A DNA stretch of 64,000 nt from Hyphomicrobium sp. ghe19 (GCF_902712875.1 NZ_LR743509.1:1488001-1552000); one strand, 5' to 3'. Shown: positions 1 to 8,635, numbered from the stretch's first letter. The notes: generated by a model from the letters alone, not told the origin. Made by a program: numbers and translations.

Positions 1-1
1 C

Positions 2-292
2 GACCTGGCCCCCCAAGCCAAGGCCATCGACACCGCGTCGCCGTTTCATCAGTGCAACGGCTGCGAAGTTCCGATTGCCAAAGACGCGGGCGCAGACATC
101 GCCGTGACGGGTTACGTCGACAAGGTTTCGGATGCATTGCTCAGCTTGCAGATTATCGCGCGCGACGCGAATACCGGCGCGCTGACCAAAACGATGTCGG
201 CTGCGATCAACGGCAACACCGACGAACTCTGGCTGCACGGGCTTCGCTATCTCTGGAGAAACAGGTTCAACGTCGAGGCTCAGCCGAAATGA
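2..292 (+). CDS. DUF2380-family protein, 5' truncated by window edge
   Basis: The visible 96 residues are the C-terminal part of a DUF2380-type protein. The recognisable pieces are a CNGCE motif, then GADIAVTGYVDKVS, then NGNTDELW followed by HGLRYLWRNRF. The family is usually a predicted secreted or lipid-anchored protein of unknown function, often near quinoprotein alcohol dehydrogenase genes in methylotrophs. The N-terminus and any signal peptide lie outside the window. Its stop overlaps the next start (ATGA at 289-292), so it is very probably co-transcribed and translationally coupled with the ABC transporter that follows. Confidence 0.75.
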   Translation, partial: DLAPQAKAIDTASPFHQCNGCEVPIAKDAGADIAVTGYVDKVSDALLSLQIIARDANTGALTKTMSAAINGNTDELWLHGLRYLWRNRFNVEAQPK

Positions 293-1275
293 CGAAGCTC
301 ACTCGCCGCAGTGTTCTCACAACAGGCTCGGCATTCGCCGCCGCGACGCTGCTGCCGCGGCTCGCCGCCGCTTCCGCTGCGGTGCGAGTGCGGCTGACGT
401 CGGTGAAGTTCGGCTCGGTGAGCTGGCTGATCGATACGATTCGGTGGGAAGGGATCGACAAGAAGCACGATCTCAATTTGCAGGTCGTCGAGGTTTCGAA
501 CAATCAGGCGGCGCCAGTCGCGCTCCTCTCGCACGCCGCGGACGTCATCGTCAGCGATTGGACGTGGGCGCTCAGGCAGCGGGCGAAGGGAGGTGATCTC
601 AAATTCGCACCTTATTCGTCGGCTCTCGGCAGCGTCATGGTCCGCGAAGACGGTCCGATCAAATCGCTCGCCGATCTCGAGGGAAAAAAGATAGGCGTCG
701 CCGGCACAGGCATCGACAAGAGCTGGATCTTGCTGCGCGCTTACTCGCGCAAGACGCTCGGCAAAGACATTGCCAGCATTGCCGAGCCTGTCTTCGGGGC
801 GGCTCCGCTGGTAACGGAAGAATTCAGGAACGGCCGCCTCGATGCGGTCTTGAACTTCTGGACTTACGCAGCGCGGCTTCAGGCAGAAGGCGCACACCAG
901 CTGCTGACGATGGCCGACGTCGTCAAAGGTCTGGACGTCACGCCGACGCCGCCGCTCGTCGGTTTCATCTGGTCGGAGAAGCAGGTTCGCGACAACAGCG
1001 TTCCGGTCGATAAGCTGCTTGCCGCCGTAGCGGATGCCAACCATGTGTTGGCTTCGTCCGATGATGCCTGGCAGCGGCTTCGGCCATTGATCAAGCCCGC
1101 ATCGGACGCGGAACTCATCGCGATCCGGGATTACTATCGGTCGGGCATTACGGGATCGTGGGGAGTAGCGGAAACGGCGGCAGCAAAGAAGCTGACGGAT
1201 CTTCTCATTGAACTCGGCGATACGGAACTCGTTGGCGATGGCACCCATTTCGACCAGAATCTTTTCCACACCTAA
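289..1275 (+). CDS. ABC transporter periplasmic substrate-binding protein (NitT/TauT type)
   Basis: This is a 328-residue periplasmic binding protein of the NMT1/SsuA-like family. The ATG at 289 overlaps the previous stop and gives a twin-arginine-like signal peptide: TRRSVL at residues 5-10, a hydrophobic stretch, then AAASA. The mature protein has the expected family features, including SVSWLID near the start and ADVIVSDW and GKKIGVAGTG further on. It should deliver a small organic ligand to the permease encoded next. The substrate cannot be read from sequence. Its place between a DUF2380 gene and cofactor genes suggests a role in methylotrophy rather than sulfonate uptake, but that is inference. 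Confidence 0.85.
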   Translation: MTKLTRRSVLTTGSAFAAATLLPRLAAASAAVRVRLTSVKFGSVSWLIDTIRWEGIDKKHDLNLQVVEVSNNQAAPVALLSHAADVIVSDWTWALRQRAKGGDLKFAPYSSALGSVMVREDGPIKSLADLEGKKIGVAGTGIDKSWILLRAYSRKTLGKDIASIAEPVFGAAPLVTEEFRNGRLDAVLNFWTYAARLQAEGAHQLLTMADVVKGLDVTPTPPLVGFIWSEKQVRDNSVPVDKLLAAVADANHVLASSDDAWQRLRPLIKPASDAELIAIRDYYRSGITGSWGVAETAAAKKLTDLLIELGDTELVGDGTHFDQNLFHT

Positions 1276-2050
1276 GCCGATCGCCGCGCCTTTGGGCTTT
1301 ACGGCTGCGCTGGAGCGGCTCGCTTGGATGGCGGGCTCGCTGTTCGCGCTGGCCGTGCTTTGGCAACTCATCGCGGTCTACGTTCAGAACAAATACCTGC
1401 CGACGCCGATCGCGGTTTTCGACGTTCTCTGGCGCGAGAGCGCGAGTGGGGATCTCTGGATCAATACGTCGGCCACGCTTGCCCGCGTCGCCGTGGCCTT
1501 CGTCGTTTCGATGTTCATTGGGACCGCGATCGGGCTGGCGCTGGGCCGCTTCAAGACGGCGGACAAGTTCTTCGACGCGTGGCTGATCCTTTTCCTCAAT
1601 CTGCCGGCTCTCGTGACGATCACGCTTTGCTATATCTGGTTCGGCCTGACTGATATCGCCGCGATCACCGCCGTTGCGCTCAATAAAATTCCGAACGTCG
1701 CCGTGAACATGCGGGAAGGTGCGCGTAGCCTTTCCAAAGATCTCGACGAGATGGCCAAGATCTACAAATTCGGCTGGTGGAAGACGCTGCGCCACGTGAC
1801 GCTGCCGCAACTTGCGCCGTTCTTCGCGGCGTCGGCGCGTTCCGGTCTTTCGCTCGTCTGGAAGATCGTGCTCGTCGTCGAAGCGTTCGGACGGTCGAGC
1901 GGTGTCGGTTACCGTTTGAGCATCGCTTTCCAGGAATTCGATGTCAGCACGATCCTGGCTTATGCGCTGGCTTTCATCCTGATCGTGCAGGCCATTGAAT
2001 TTCTGCTGTTGCAACCATTGCAGGCACGGGTGAGCGCATGGCGTCGTTGA
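1238..2050 (+). CDS. ABC transporter permease (NitT/TauT type)
   Basis: A 270-residue inner-membrane permease of the BPD_transp_1 family. It has about six hydrophobic helices and the cytoplasmic EAA-like coupling loop, seen here as KDLDEMAKIYKFGWWKTLRHVTLPQ. The ATG at 1238 was chosen over a TTG at 1208 because it gives a normal N-terminus and a shorter overlap with the binding-protein gene. It overlaps the ATPase gene by 13 bases, so the three transporter genes form one unit. Confidence 0.87.
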   Translation: MAPISTRIFSTPKPIAAPLGFTAALERLAWMAGSLFALAVLWQLIAVYVQNKYLPTPIAVFDVLWRESASGDLWINTSATLARVAVAFVVSMFIGTAIGLALGRFKTADKFFDAWLILFLNLPALVTITLCYIWFGLTDIAAITAVALNKIPNVAVNMREGARSLSKDLDEMAKIYKFGWWKTLRHVTLPQLAPFFAASARSGLSLVWKIVLVVEAFGRSSGVGYRLSIAFQEFDVSTILAYALAFILIVQAIEFLLLQPLQARVSAWRR

Positions 2051-2796
2051 ACGTGGCAAACCGCGAAATCGGCGTCACCGGCGCGGCGCCGATCAGCGTT
2101 TCGATCCACCGCAAGGTCTTTCCGCCAGTCGGCGATCGCGCTGCGCAGCTGGTGTTGAAAGACATTTCATTCGAGGTCGCGGCCCGCTCGTTCCTGGTCA
2201 TCACCGGGCCCTCGGGATGCGGGAAGTCGACGTTGCTCAACATCATGGCGGGTCTCGACAGGGATTACGACGGCAGCGTCGATCTCGGGCCTGCGCGGGA
2301 CCGCTTGGCGTTCATCTTTCAAACACCTCGGCTCTTGCCTTGGCGCACGGTTTACGAAAACATTTCCCTGGCACTCCCTGACGGCGATCCGAGGCAATCG
2401 CGGATCGCAGCCATGCTCGAGCGCGTGGGGCTCGGACAGGCCATGAATGCCTATCCGGAGCGGCTATCGCTCGGGATGCAGCGCCGGGCGGCGCTGGCTC
2501 GCGGTTTCATCCTGGAACCGGAAATCCTGCTGATGGACGAGCCGTTTGTATCGCTCGACGAGCAGACCGCTCAGAGCCTCCGGGATCTGTTGCTGGAACT
2601 TTGGCATAGCCATCCGACGACCGTGATCTTCGTTACCCACGACCGGACCGAGGCAATTCAGCTCGGAACGCGCATCTTGCGCTTGGCGCCCGGAAAGGCG
2701 AGTGTCGTTCAGGATGTGACCATTGATCTGACCGAGGCGCAGCGCCATGACCGTGCTGCCGTGCTTGCGGAGCAGAACCGCATCTTCGCCGCCTAG
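2038..2796 (+). CDS. ABC transporter ATP-binding protein (NitT/TauT type)
   Basis: A 252-residue ATPase that powers the preceding permease. Walker A is GPSGCGKST at residues 57-65, the Q-loop is around residue 95 (FIFQTPRLLPW), the signature is LSLGMQRR near 143-150, Walker B is ILLMDEP at 163-169, and the H-loop is VTHD near residue 200. The signature has LSLGM where SGGM or SGGQ is usual, which is a common variant in this subgroup. It ends 8 bases before mfnB, so the transporter may share a transcript with the cofactor genes. Confidence 0.88.
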   Translation: MASLNVANREIGVTGAAPISVSIHRKVFPPVGDRAAQLVLKDISFEVAARSFLVITGPSGCGKSTLLNIMAGLDRDYDGSVDLGPARDRLAFIFQTPRLLPWRTVYENISLALPDGDPRQSRIAAMLERVGLGQAMNAYPERLSLGMQRRAALARGFILEPEILLMDEPFVSLDEQTAQSLRDLLLELWHSHPTTVIFVTHDRTEAIQLGTRILRLAPGKASVVQDVTIDLTEAQRHDRAAVLAEQNRIFAA

Positions 2797-2804
2797 AATG
2801 GCCG

Positions 2805-3569
2805 ATGGCGGACCAATCTCGGAATGACGGAATGATTGAAGGTTTGAGACGAGGCAGACCCGCCTTTCTCGCCAGTGTGACGAACGCGGACGAGGCGGAG
2901 ATCGCGCTGGCTGGCGGCGCGGACATCATCGATTGCAAGGACCCGGCGTCGGGCGCGCTCGGCGCGCTGCCCGCTTCGACCGTTCGCGAGATCGTCAGTC
3001 GCATCGGCGGCCGGCTTCCGGTCAGCGCGACGGTCGGCGACCTGCCGTCCGATCCTCAAGTTATGAGCGCGGCGGCGATTGCGATGGCTGAGACGGGCGT
3101 CGACGTCGTGAAGATCGGCTTCTTCGGAGACGAGGATCCGCGCGAGGCGATCTCGGCGGCTGGCGCCGCGTGTTCGTCCCGGGCGCAGCTCGTTGCCGTG
3201 CTGATGGCGGATCGCGCTCCAGACCTCGACGTTCTGCCGGTGCTTCGGCGTGCCGGGTTCTCGGGCGTGATGCTCGATACCGCCGACAAGGCGGCCGGCA
3301 GTTTGACATCGATTCTTTCCGTTCGCCAGTTGACGCAATTCCTCCGCGCGGCGCGCGCTAACGATTTGTTCGCCGGACTCGCGGGATCTCTCAGGGAAAG
3401 CGATATCGCCGGGCTCACAGGGCTCGAACCCGATATGCTGGGGTTCCGCGGCGCGCTGTGTCCCTCGGGGCGCAAAGGCGCCGTCGAAGCGGGGCGGGTC
3501 GTTCAGGTGCGGCGCGCTATCGATCAGGCTCGGCTCGCAAAGGTATCATCGGAGACGTCAGCGGCATGA
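2805..3569 (+). CDS. mfnB: (5-formylfuran-3-yl)methyl phosphate synthase, MfnB-like
   Basis: A 254-residue protein of the former DUF556 family. MfnB condenses two molecules of glyceraldehyde 3-phosphate into the furan precursor of methanofuran. The family signature is clear: RPAFLASVTNADEAEIAL, then GADIIDCKDPASGALGA with the conserved lysine, then VSATVGDLP and VDVVKIGF. In methylotrophs this gene belongs to the H4MPT/methylofuran set, and all its downstream neighbours fit. The start at 2805 is tentative; an in-frame ATG at 2832 gives the core domain directly. The stop overlaps the next start (ATGA). Confidence 0.88.
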   Translation: MADQSRNDGMIEGLRRGRPAFLASVTNADEAEIALAGGADIIDCKDPASGALGALPASTVREIVSRIGGRLPVSATVGDLPSDPQVMSAAAIAMAETGVDVVKIGFFGDEDPREAISAAGAACSSRAQLVAVLMADRAPDLDVLPVLRRAGFSGVMLDTADKAAGSLTSILSVRQLTQFLRAARANDLFAGLAGSLRESDIAGLTGLEPDMLGFRGALCPSGRKGAVEAGRVVQVRRAIDQARLAKVSSETSAA

Positions 3570-4021
3570 AAGATAAGAAGCCTGCAAAGGCCGACGAGAC
3601 TGGTTCAGTGGCACTCAAGAAGGCATCTGCAGACGTGCGCGAGCTTGGCGATTCCATCTTCGTTCGCGATTACGTCGTCGACTGCAACGTCGGCGTCTAT
3701 GCGGAAGAGCAGGGCGTGACGCAGAAGGTTCGCTTCACGGTCGAAGCGCGTTTGGACAAGGACGTCTTCAGCGTCGAAGACGAGATGGCGGAAGTTCCGT
3801 CGTATGCCGACATCATCGACATGATCGTCGCCCTCGCGCGCGGCGGCCACATCAATCTCGTCGAAACATTTGCCGAGCGCATTGCGGCTCAGGTGCTCGC
3901 GGACAGACGTGTCGTTGCGGTTCGCGTCGTTCTCGAGAAACTCGAACGGGGGCCGTTGAGAGGCGTCGAGATCATTCGGCCGGCGACGAGAGCCGCCGCG
4001 CGCGAGTTCGGGCGTGGCTGA
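3566..4021 (+). CDS. folB: Dihydroneopterin aldolase (FolB-like)
   Basis: A 151-residue FolB-family protein that would cleave dihydroneopterin to the 6-hydroxymethyl pterin. The core runs from DSIFVRDYVVDCNVGVYAEEQG through QKVRFTVEARLD and VPSYADIIDMI to INLVETFAERIAAQVL, matching the tunnelling-fold aldolase. The first 25 residues or so (Lys- and Ala-rich) are an extension beyond the usual 120. The ATG overlaps the mfnB stop. Set in this cluster it more likely serves H4MPT synthesis than folate alone, which is inference. Confidence 0.85.
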   Translation: MKDKKPAKADETGSVALKKASADVRELGDSIFVRDYVVDCNVGVYAEEQGVTQKVRFTVEARLDKDVFSVEDEMAEVPSYADIIDMIVALARGGHINLVETFAERIAAQVLADRRVVAVRVVLEKLERGPLRGVEIIRPATRAAAREFGRG

Positions 4022-4628
4022 GGGCCGCAAAAACGGTATTAGCCCGCTCGTCATCAAAGTCGGCGGAAGCCTTGCGGAGACGGGGCGTCTCGGCGAGACC
4101 CTGGCGACGCTCAGCGGGGCGCAGATACCGATCGTCATCGTGCCCGGGGGCGGCCCGTTCGCGGATGCCGTGCGCAGTTTGCAACGTGAGATCGACTTCA
4201 CGGACGCTGTCGCTCATCGACTTGCGATGCTTGCCATGGAGCAGATGGCGGAATGGATCGTATCTCAGCGCCCGGGTTTGAAAGTCGCGCACTCGGTCGA
4301 CGAAATCTCGGACTGCATCATGGATGGACAGATTCCGGTCTGGGCGCCACTTCGCATGATCGGCGACGACGAGGCGATCTCAGCCGACTGGTCCGCCACT
4401 TCGGATAGTCTCGCAGTGCGTCTCGCCGAACTTCTGGACGCGCCGCTCATTCTGCTGAAGTCCGTCGACGTTGCGGAAGATCTTTCCGCTGAGGAACTTG
4501 CGCTGAAGGGTGTGGTCGATGCGCTTTTTCCCGATATCGTTGCGCGGGCTGGGGTTTCGTGGTCCATTTTCGGGCCGGCGGATGATGCGGCTTTGGCCGC
4601 AATCCTGGCTGGCGAAGGAGCCGACTGA
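4014..4628 (+). CDS. Amino-acid-kinase-fold protein, MfnE-like furan phosphate kinase
   Basis: A 204-residue protein of the amino acid kinase superfamily with a GTG start that overlaps folB. Visible motifs are VIKVGGSLAETGRL near the N-terminus (phosphate loop) and VIVPGGGPFADAVR. In archaea the MfnE kinase phosphorylates (5-aminomethylfuran-3-yl)methyl phosphate in methanofuran synthesis, and the methylotroph homologue sits in the same cluster as mfnB. The exact substrate in this organism is inferred. The last base of its stop is the first base of the next start. Confidence 0.8.
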   Translation: MAEGRKNGISPLVIKVGGSLAETGRLGETLATLSGAQIPIVIVPGGGPFADAVRSLQREIDFTDAVAHRLAMLAMEQMAEWIVSQRPGLKVAHSVDEISDCIMDGQIPVWAPLRMIGDDEAISADWSATSDSLAVRLAELLDAPLILLKSVDVAEDLSAEELALKGVVDALFPDIVARAGVSWSIFGPADDAALAAILAGEGAD

Positions 4629-5209
4629 TGCCGCGTATCGTCGAAACGATCGTGACGACCTTCAACGCCGAAGGTGAAGCACATATCGCTCCTCTCGGCC
4701 TGATCGACGACGGGACGTATTGGATCATTGCGCCGTTCCGGCCGTCGACCACGCTCGACAATCTCCGCAGCAATCCTGTCGCGGCAGCGAGCCATACGGA
4801 CGACGTTCGCGTTTTTGCGGGGGCCGTGACGGGACGCAAAATATGGCCGCTATTGCCGACGCGAACCATCAAAGGCGACAGGCTCGCTGATTGCGTCTCG
4901 CATTGGGAACTGAAGGTCGAGAAGATCGTCGAGGATGAACAGCGGCCGCGGTTTCTTTGCTCCATCGTGGACGAGGAAATGCATAAGGCGTGGCAGGGAT
5001 TCAATCGTGCGCAAGCGGCGGTCATCGAACTCGCCGTGCTGACGACGCGGCTCAACATGTTGCCGCCGGAGAAGATCGAAGGCGAATTGAAGTATCTCGA
5101 AATCGCAATTTCGAAGACCGCCGGCCCGCGCGAAGAAGAGGCATGGGAATGGCTGATGGAAAAGGTTTCGGCGTGGCGTCAGGCACGGTTCGACAAGTCG
5201 ACGTCATGA
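4628..5209 (+). CDS. DUF447-family flavin-fold protein of the H4MPT cluster
   Basis: A 193-residue DUF447 protein. The start MPRIVETIVTTFNAEGEAHIAP is typical, as is a later DNLRSNPVAAASHTDD segment resembling a split-barrel flavin-binding fold. Homologues occur almost only in organisms with H4MPT or methanofuran and have been linked genetically to making these cofactors, but no reaction is firmly assigned. It overlaps both neighbours by one to four bases, so it is an integral part of the operon. Confidence 0.8.
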   Translation: MPRIVETIVTTFNAEGEAHIAPLGLIDDGTYWIIAPFRPSTTLDNLRSNPVAAASHTDDVRVFAGAVTGRKIWPLLPTRTIKGDRLADCVSHWELKVEKIVEDEQRPRFLCSIVDEEMHKAWQGFNRAQAAVIELAVLTTRLNMLPPEKIEGELKYLEIAISKTAGPREEEAWEWLMEKVSAWRQARFDKSTS

Positions 5210-6387
5210 AGCCCGACGGCGACGTCAAAGGCGCGTTCATCAAGGCTTGTGGCGATGCGATCGAGAACGGATCGTTCGCCAAGCTCACGCTCGGAAAATT
5301 TCGGGGAAAAGGCGAAGCAAGCAAAGCGATTGCGACGATCGTGACGCTGAAGGATGTGCCGCATCTGAAGCTCGTCACGAGCTTTCCGCGCAAAGACGAA
5401 ACAAAGACCTATAAAATCGACGAGGGCTTGCGAACGATCGGTTCGTCGATCGGCGAAACCTATATGAGCGCCACGCTCTTCTCGACGGCGCGGGACGTTC
5501 GCCTCGACTACAGCCGCAAGGGTGTCCCGCATTTGGCGAGCGGAAAAGCGACGCTGAAAGCGGCAGAGCCCGCGTCGCACGATCGCAAGAAGGCATATCT
5601 CGTTCCGCCCGACAGGCCGTATCTCAAGGCTTTGCAGGTCGCGGACAGCGAGGGCCGTATCAAGCCGTCGATGCAGGGCAAGTATCGTCAGATTTGCCGG
5701 TTCATCGAGATTGCGGACGAACTGATCAAGGAAAGCGATCTCAAAAAAGATGCGCCGCTCAAGGTCGTCGATATCGGTTCCGGCAAAGGATATCTGACTT
5801 TCGCGTTCTACGATTATCTGACGACGCAACTCGGCTACGGTTGCGAGATGGCGGGTATTGAGATGCGCGCTGAACTCGTCGCGTTCTGTAATGATCTTGC
5901 CCGAGAGCTCGGTTTCGGCGGATTGACGTTCGTTGCTGAAGAAGCGTCGCGGATCTCGCGCGCCGGCATCGATATCATCATCGCGCTGCATGCTTGCGAT
6001 ACTGCGACGGATGACGCAATGGCGCTTGGGGTTCGCGGGAACGCCGCGCTCATTCTCTCCGCGCCTTGCTGCCAGCATGAAATAGCGCCGCAAATCAAAG
6101 ACACGGGCGAAGGGTTGCTCGGGCTCATAAAATATCCGCTTCTGAAGCAACGTCAGGCGGATCTCGTGACGGATGCAGCGCGAGCGCTGCTGCTTGAATC
6201 GTCTGGTTATAAAGTCAAGTTGATCGAATTCGTTTCGACTGAACATACGTCAAAGAATATTCTGATTGCGGCCGTCAGATCTTCTCACGTGGATCGGGTA
6301 TCGGCGCGCGAACAGTATCAGGCGTTGAAGAATACTACCGGTTTTTCGACGCAACATCTCGAGTCACAACTCAAGGATGTCGAGTAG
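5206..6387 (+). CDS. SAM-dependent class I methyltransferase at end of H4MPT operon
   Basis: A 393-residue protein. An N-terminal region of about 150 residues precedes a Rossmann methyltransferase domain with motif I VVDIGSGKGYLTFA (187-200), an acidic IEM motif after strand 2, and a later APCCQHE motif. The APCCQHE and HACDTATDDA pieces resemble the METTL25-like methyltransferase group. The N-terminal part has TLKDVPHLKLVTSFPRKDETKTY, which also appears in that group. The target is unknown. The ATGA overlap with the DUF447 gene makes a cofactor-methylating or ribosome/tRNA-related role possible; neither can be chosen from sequence. Confidence 0.72.
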   Translation: MKPDGDVKGAFIKACGDAIENGSFAKLTLGKFRGKGEASKAIATIVTLKDVPHLKLVTSFPRKDETKTYKIDEGLRTIGSSIGETYMSATLFSTARDVRLDYSRKGVPHLASGKATLKAAEPASHDRKKAYLVPPDRPYLKALQVADSEGRIKPSMQGKYRQICRFIEIADELIKESDLKKDAPLKVVDIGSGKGYLTFAFYDYLTTQLGYGCEMAGIEMRAELVAFCNDLARELGFGGLTFVAEEASRISRAGIDIIIALHACDTATDDAMALGVRGNAALILSAPCCQHEIAPQIKDTGEGLLGLIKYPLLKQRQADLVTDAARALLLESSGYKVKLIEFVSTEHTSKNILIAAVRSSHVDRVSAREQYQALKNTTGFSTQHLESQLKDVE

Positions 6388-6503
6388 TTTCCCGCTGCGA
6401 TTTTATTGCACGCCTCATTTGTTGCTCACTGACGTGGAATGCGTATAGAGGGAACTCATCCGGGCTTCATATGTTTGATGCTCGGGACCCCCAGAGTGAA
6501 TTC

Positions 6504-6803
6504 ATGAAAAGAAGGCAGAACTCGATGATTGACGTCTCCCGTATCGTGCGGCTCGCTTCGGCCGTTGCCGCTATCAGTGTGGCCGTGGCACTTCCTGCAA
6601 GCGCGCGCGATGAGGTCCGCGAAGATCCGGCGGTCGTTGCGGAGAGGCTGCAGCACATGGGCTTCGTCCAATGGGGCAAAATCCGCTGGTCGCATGGCTA
6701 TTGGAAGATCGACGATGCCAAGCGCGCGAACGGGCACGTTTACGATCTGGAACTCGAAAGCGGTTCGTTCGACCTCGTGCGGCTCCGTCGCGACCGCGGC
6801 TGA
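6504..6803 (+). CDS. Secreted PepSY-like small protein
   Basis: A 99-residue protein with a signal peptide (basic MKRRQ, hydrophobic SAVAAISVAVALPASA, predicted cut before RDEV). The mature part, VVAERLQHMGFVQWGKIRWSHGYWKIDDAK followed by GHVYDLELESGSFDLV, is a single PepSY-type domain. Such periplasmic proteins are thought to bind or inhibit other proteins; no partner is evident. ATG at 6525 is an alternative start. It stands alone between two operons. Confidence 0.65.
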   Translation: MKRRQNSMIDVSRIVRLASAVAAISVAVALPASARDEVREDPAVVAERLQHMGFVQWGKIRWSHGYWKIDDAKRANGHVYDLELESGSFDLVRLRRDRG

Positions 6804-6825
6804 GACATTCGCCACTGATATTTTT

Positions 6826-6856
6826 TTCGGCCGCGACGGCATCCGTTGCGGCCGAA
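6826..6856. terminator. Hairpin between PepSY gene and mfnF
   Basis: A perfect 9-bp inverted repeat, TTCGGCCGC at 6826-6834 and GCGGCCGAA at 6848-6856, has a further ACGG/CCGT pairing inside. It separates two convergent genes and ends just before the mfnF stop codon. A T tract precedes it and an AT-rich run follows, so it could act on either strand. Confidence 0.5.
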
Positions 6857-6857
6857 T

Positions 6858-7868
6858 TTATTTGTGCAGAAGAAGTGCTACGGCAACGGCTGGTGCGCAG
6901 CGCGTCGCCCACTCTCGCTGATCGTCTCTGGCATCGATGAGCATGCCGAATGCGAATGCAGGAAGCTGCAATCGGGTTGCGATTTTTTCCGCGTGCGATG
7001 CGCCGATGCCGGCGAGCACGACGGAGCGCACTTCGCCGCTCGGGCGCGACAGGACTTGCAGCACGCCGTCGTGGATCGATCGCAGCTGCCGTTCCGACAG
7101 ATAGGCGGCAGAAACCTGCCAAGTCGGCAGGTGGCGCATTTCGACGTCGCGACCGAATCCGCGGGCAAAGCGGACGAGACTTTCTTCCTGAGTTTTTCCG
7201 CGCCCATCAGCCGTTGGATGCTGATCGACGTCATCCGGCAGATCACCGAGGATGCGGCGCACGTCGGCCATCGTTGCGAAGCCATCGCGTGCGAGACCTT
7301 GCCACTGGCCCGCGAGCGGCGCGCGGTTTGCGATGGAGGCGACGGGTGTTCGCGTCAGTCCCGTATAGACCAGTTCGCCTGTCTGCAGGCGTTCAGCATC
7401 GGTGAGGCCCAACGGGCGATCACAAGCGATGATGTCGGTCGTCGTCGATCCCATGTCGATGAGAAGTGACTTCGGGCGGAGGCGGGCGACGAGTTCGGCG
7501 GTTGCAATGAAATTTGCCGACGCGACGGATAGCGGATCACCGATGGCCGCTTGCGGCGCGGCGAAGCCTTTGAGGCCCATGAAAAAGCGAAGCTCTCCGT
7601 TGAGGCGTTCGCGCAGCCTTTCGACGATCGCGAGAACACCGGCTTCGCGACTTTCGAAAATCTCGGTCAGCTCGCCGGTCATCGTGATCGCGCAGAGGGT
7701 ATGCCCTTCGATGATCGTGGCGGCGTCGTGGAGGGCTTGGTCGAGCCGATCCAAACCTTCCCAAAGCGGGCAGGGGATCTGACGCACGGAGACGACGCGG
7801 CCGTCCTCCAAGCGTGCGGCCTTGAGGTGCGCGCCGCCAACGTCCAAGCCGATTGTGACCTTCGTCAT
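6858..7868 (-). CDS. mfnF: MfnF-like furan-phenol condensing enzyme (hydantoinase/oxoprolinase-related)
   Basis: A 336-residue protein of the actin-like ATPase group found with C1 cofactor genes. It begins VTIGLDVGGAHLKAARLEDG (phosphate 1 motif) and contains LLIDMGSTTTDIIAC (second phosphate motif) and VLAGIGASH near the end. In archaea MfnF joins the furan diphosphate to the tyramine-glutamate part of methanofuran. It is divergent from the HisA/HisF-like gene with only 59 bases between the starts, so the two promoters must lie in that gap. Confidence 0.82.
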   Translation of the reverse strand: MTKVTIGLDVGGAHLKAARLEDGRVVSVRQIPCPLWEGLDRLDQALHDAATIIEGHTLCAITMTGELTEIFESREAGVLAIVERLRERLNGELRFFMGLKGFAAPQAAIGDPLSVASANFIATAELVARLRPKSLLIDMGSTTTDIIACDRPLGLTDAERLQTGELVYTGLTRTPVASIANRAPLAGQWQGLARDGFATMADVRRILGDLPDDVDQHPTADGRGKTQEESLVRFARGFGRDVEMRHLPTWQVSAAYLSERQLRSIHDGVLQVLSRPSGEVRSVVLAGIGASHAEKIATRLQLPAFAFGMLIDARDDQREWATRCAPAVAVALLLHK

Positions 7869-7927
7869 TTGGGCCTTCGCTTCAATATCGCTGCTCGTGA
7901 TACACTGAGGGCCCGAGGAGGCAAGCA

Positions 7928-8635
7928 GTGGACGTAATTCCGGTTATCGATGTCGCGCACGGGCAGGTTGTTCGTGCGGTCAAGGGGGAGCGCTCGGCCT
8001 ATCGGCCCATCGAAACGCCGATTGCGGCGTCATCGGATCCTGTAGATCTGGCGCGGGGCCTCGCTAAGCTTTTTACGTTCCGCAGACTTTACTTAGCCGA
8101 TCTCGACGGCATCGAGGGGCGGGGCCGCGACAAGCACCTCGTTCAGGCCCTCAGCCATGTTCTGCCGGGCGTCGAGATCTGGATCGACGCGGGCACGGGA
8201 TCGCGCGGCGCTGCCCGAGCGGTGCTTGCCGCACCTGTTTCAACACTCGTGGTCGGTTCGGAAAGCGTCGAGACGGCGCGCGTCTGGAGCGACATCGCAG
8301 CCGAAGCGCCGGGGCGCACGATCCTGTCTCTTGATTTCAGGCACGACGAATTCATGGGGCCGGAGACGCTGCTGACCGATTCGTCGCTTTGGCCCTCGCG
8401 GGTCATCGTCATGACGCTCGATCGCGTTGGCGCGAACGCAGGTCCCGATTTCCAAAAGCTTACGGATATCGTGTCGCGCGCGGGCGGGCGCCGCGTCTAT
8501 GCGGCTGGTGGCGTTCGAAATCGCGAAGATCTCGAGGTGCTCCGAAAGATCGGCGTCAAAGGCGCGCTCGTCTCTTCGGCATTGCATTCGGGAAAAATTT
8601 CGGCCGGCGACCTCAAGGAAGTCGCCGGCCGGTGA
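7928..8635 (+). CDS. HisA/HisF-family TIM-barrel protein of the H4MPT cluster
   Basis: A 235-residue TIM-barrel protein starting with GTG at 7928 behind a strong GAGGAGG ribosome-binding site at 7915-7921. It resembles HisA (VIPVIDVAHGQVVRAVKGER, then LYLADLDGIEGRG and a C-terminal VYAAGGVRNREDLEVL phosphate-binding loop). It belongs to the HisAF-related group that accompanies methanofuran and H4MPT genes rather than the histidine operon. The precise reaction is not established to my knowledge. No other his genes are nearby, which supports a separate role. Confidence 0.78.
   Translation: MDVIPVIDVAHGQVVRAVKGERSAYRPIETPIAASSDPVDLARGLAKLFTFRRLYLADLDGIEGRGRDKHLVQALSHVLPGVEIWIDAGTGSRGAARAVLAAPVSTLVVGSESVETARVWSDIAAEAPGRTILSLDFRHDEFMGPETLLTDSSLWPSRVIVMTLDRVGANAGPDFQKLTDIVSRAGGRRVYAAGGVRNREDLEVLRKIGVKGALVSSALHSGKISAGDLKEVAGR

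Noticed and set aside
280..1371. Long open frame (363 codons) on the minus strand opposite the substrate-binding protein gene
   Set aside because: Arg-rich composition and no domain; it is an antisense shadow of a clear gene, common in GC-rich DNA. The same reasoning removes 1205-2059, 5179-6246, 22054-22884, 22896-23726 and 57298-58395 on the minus strand.
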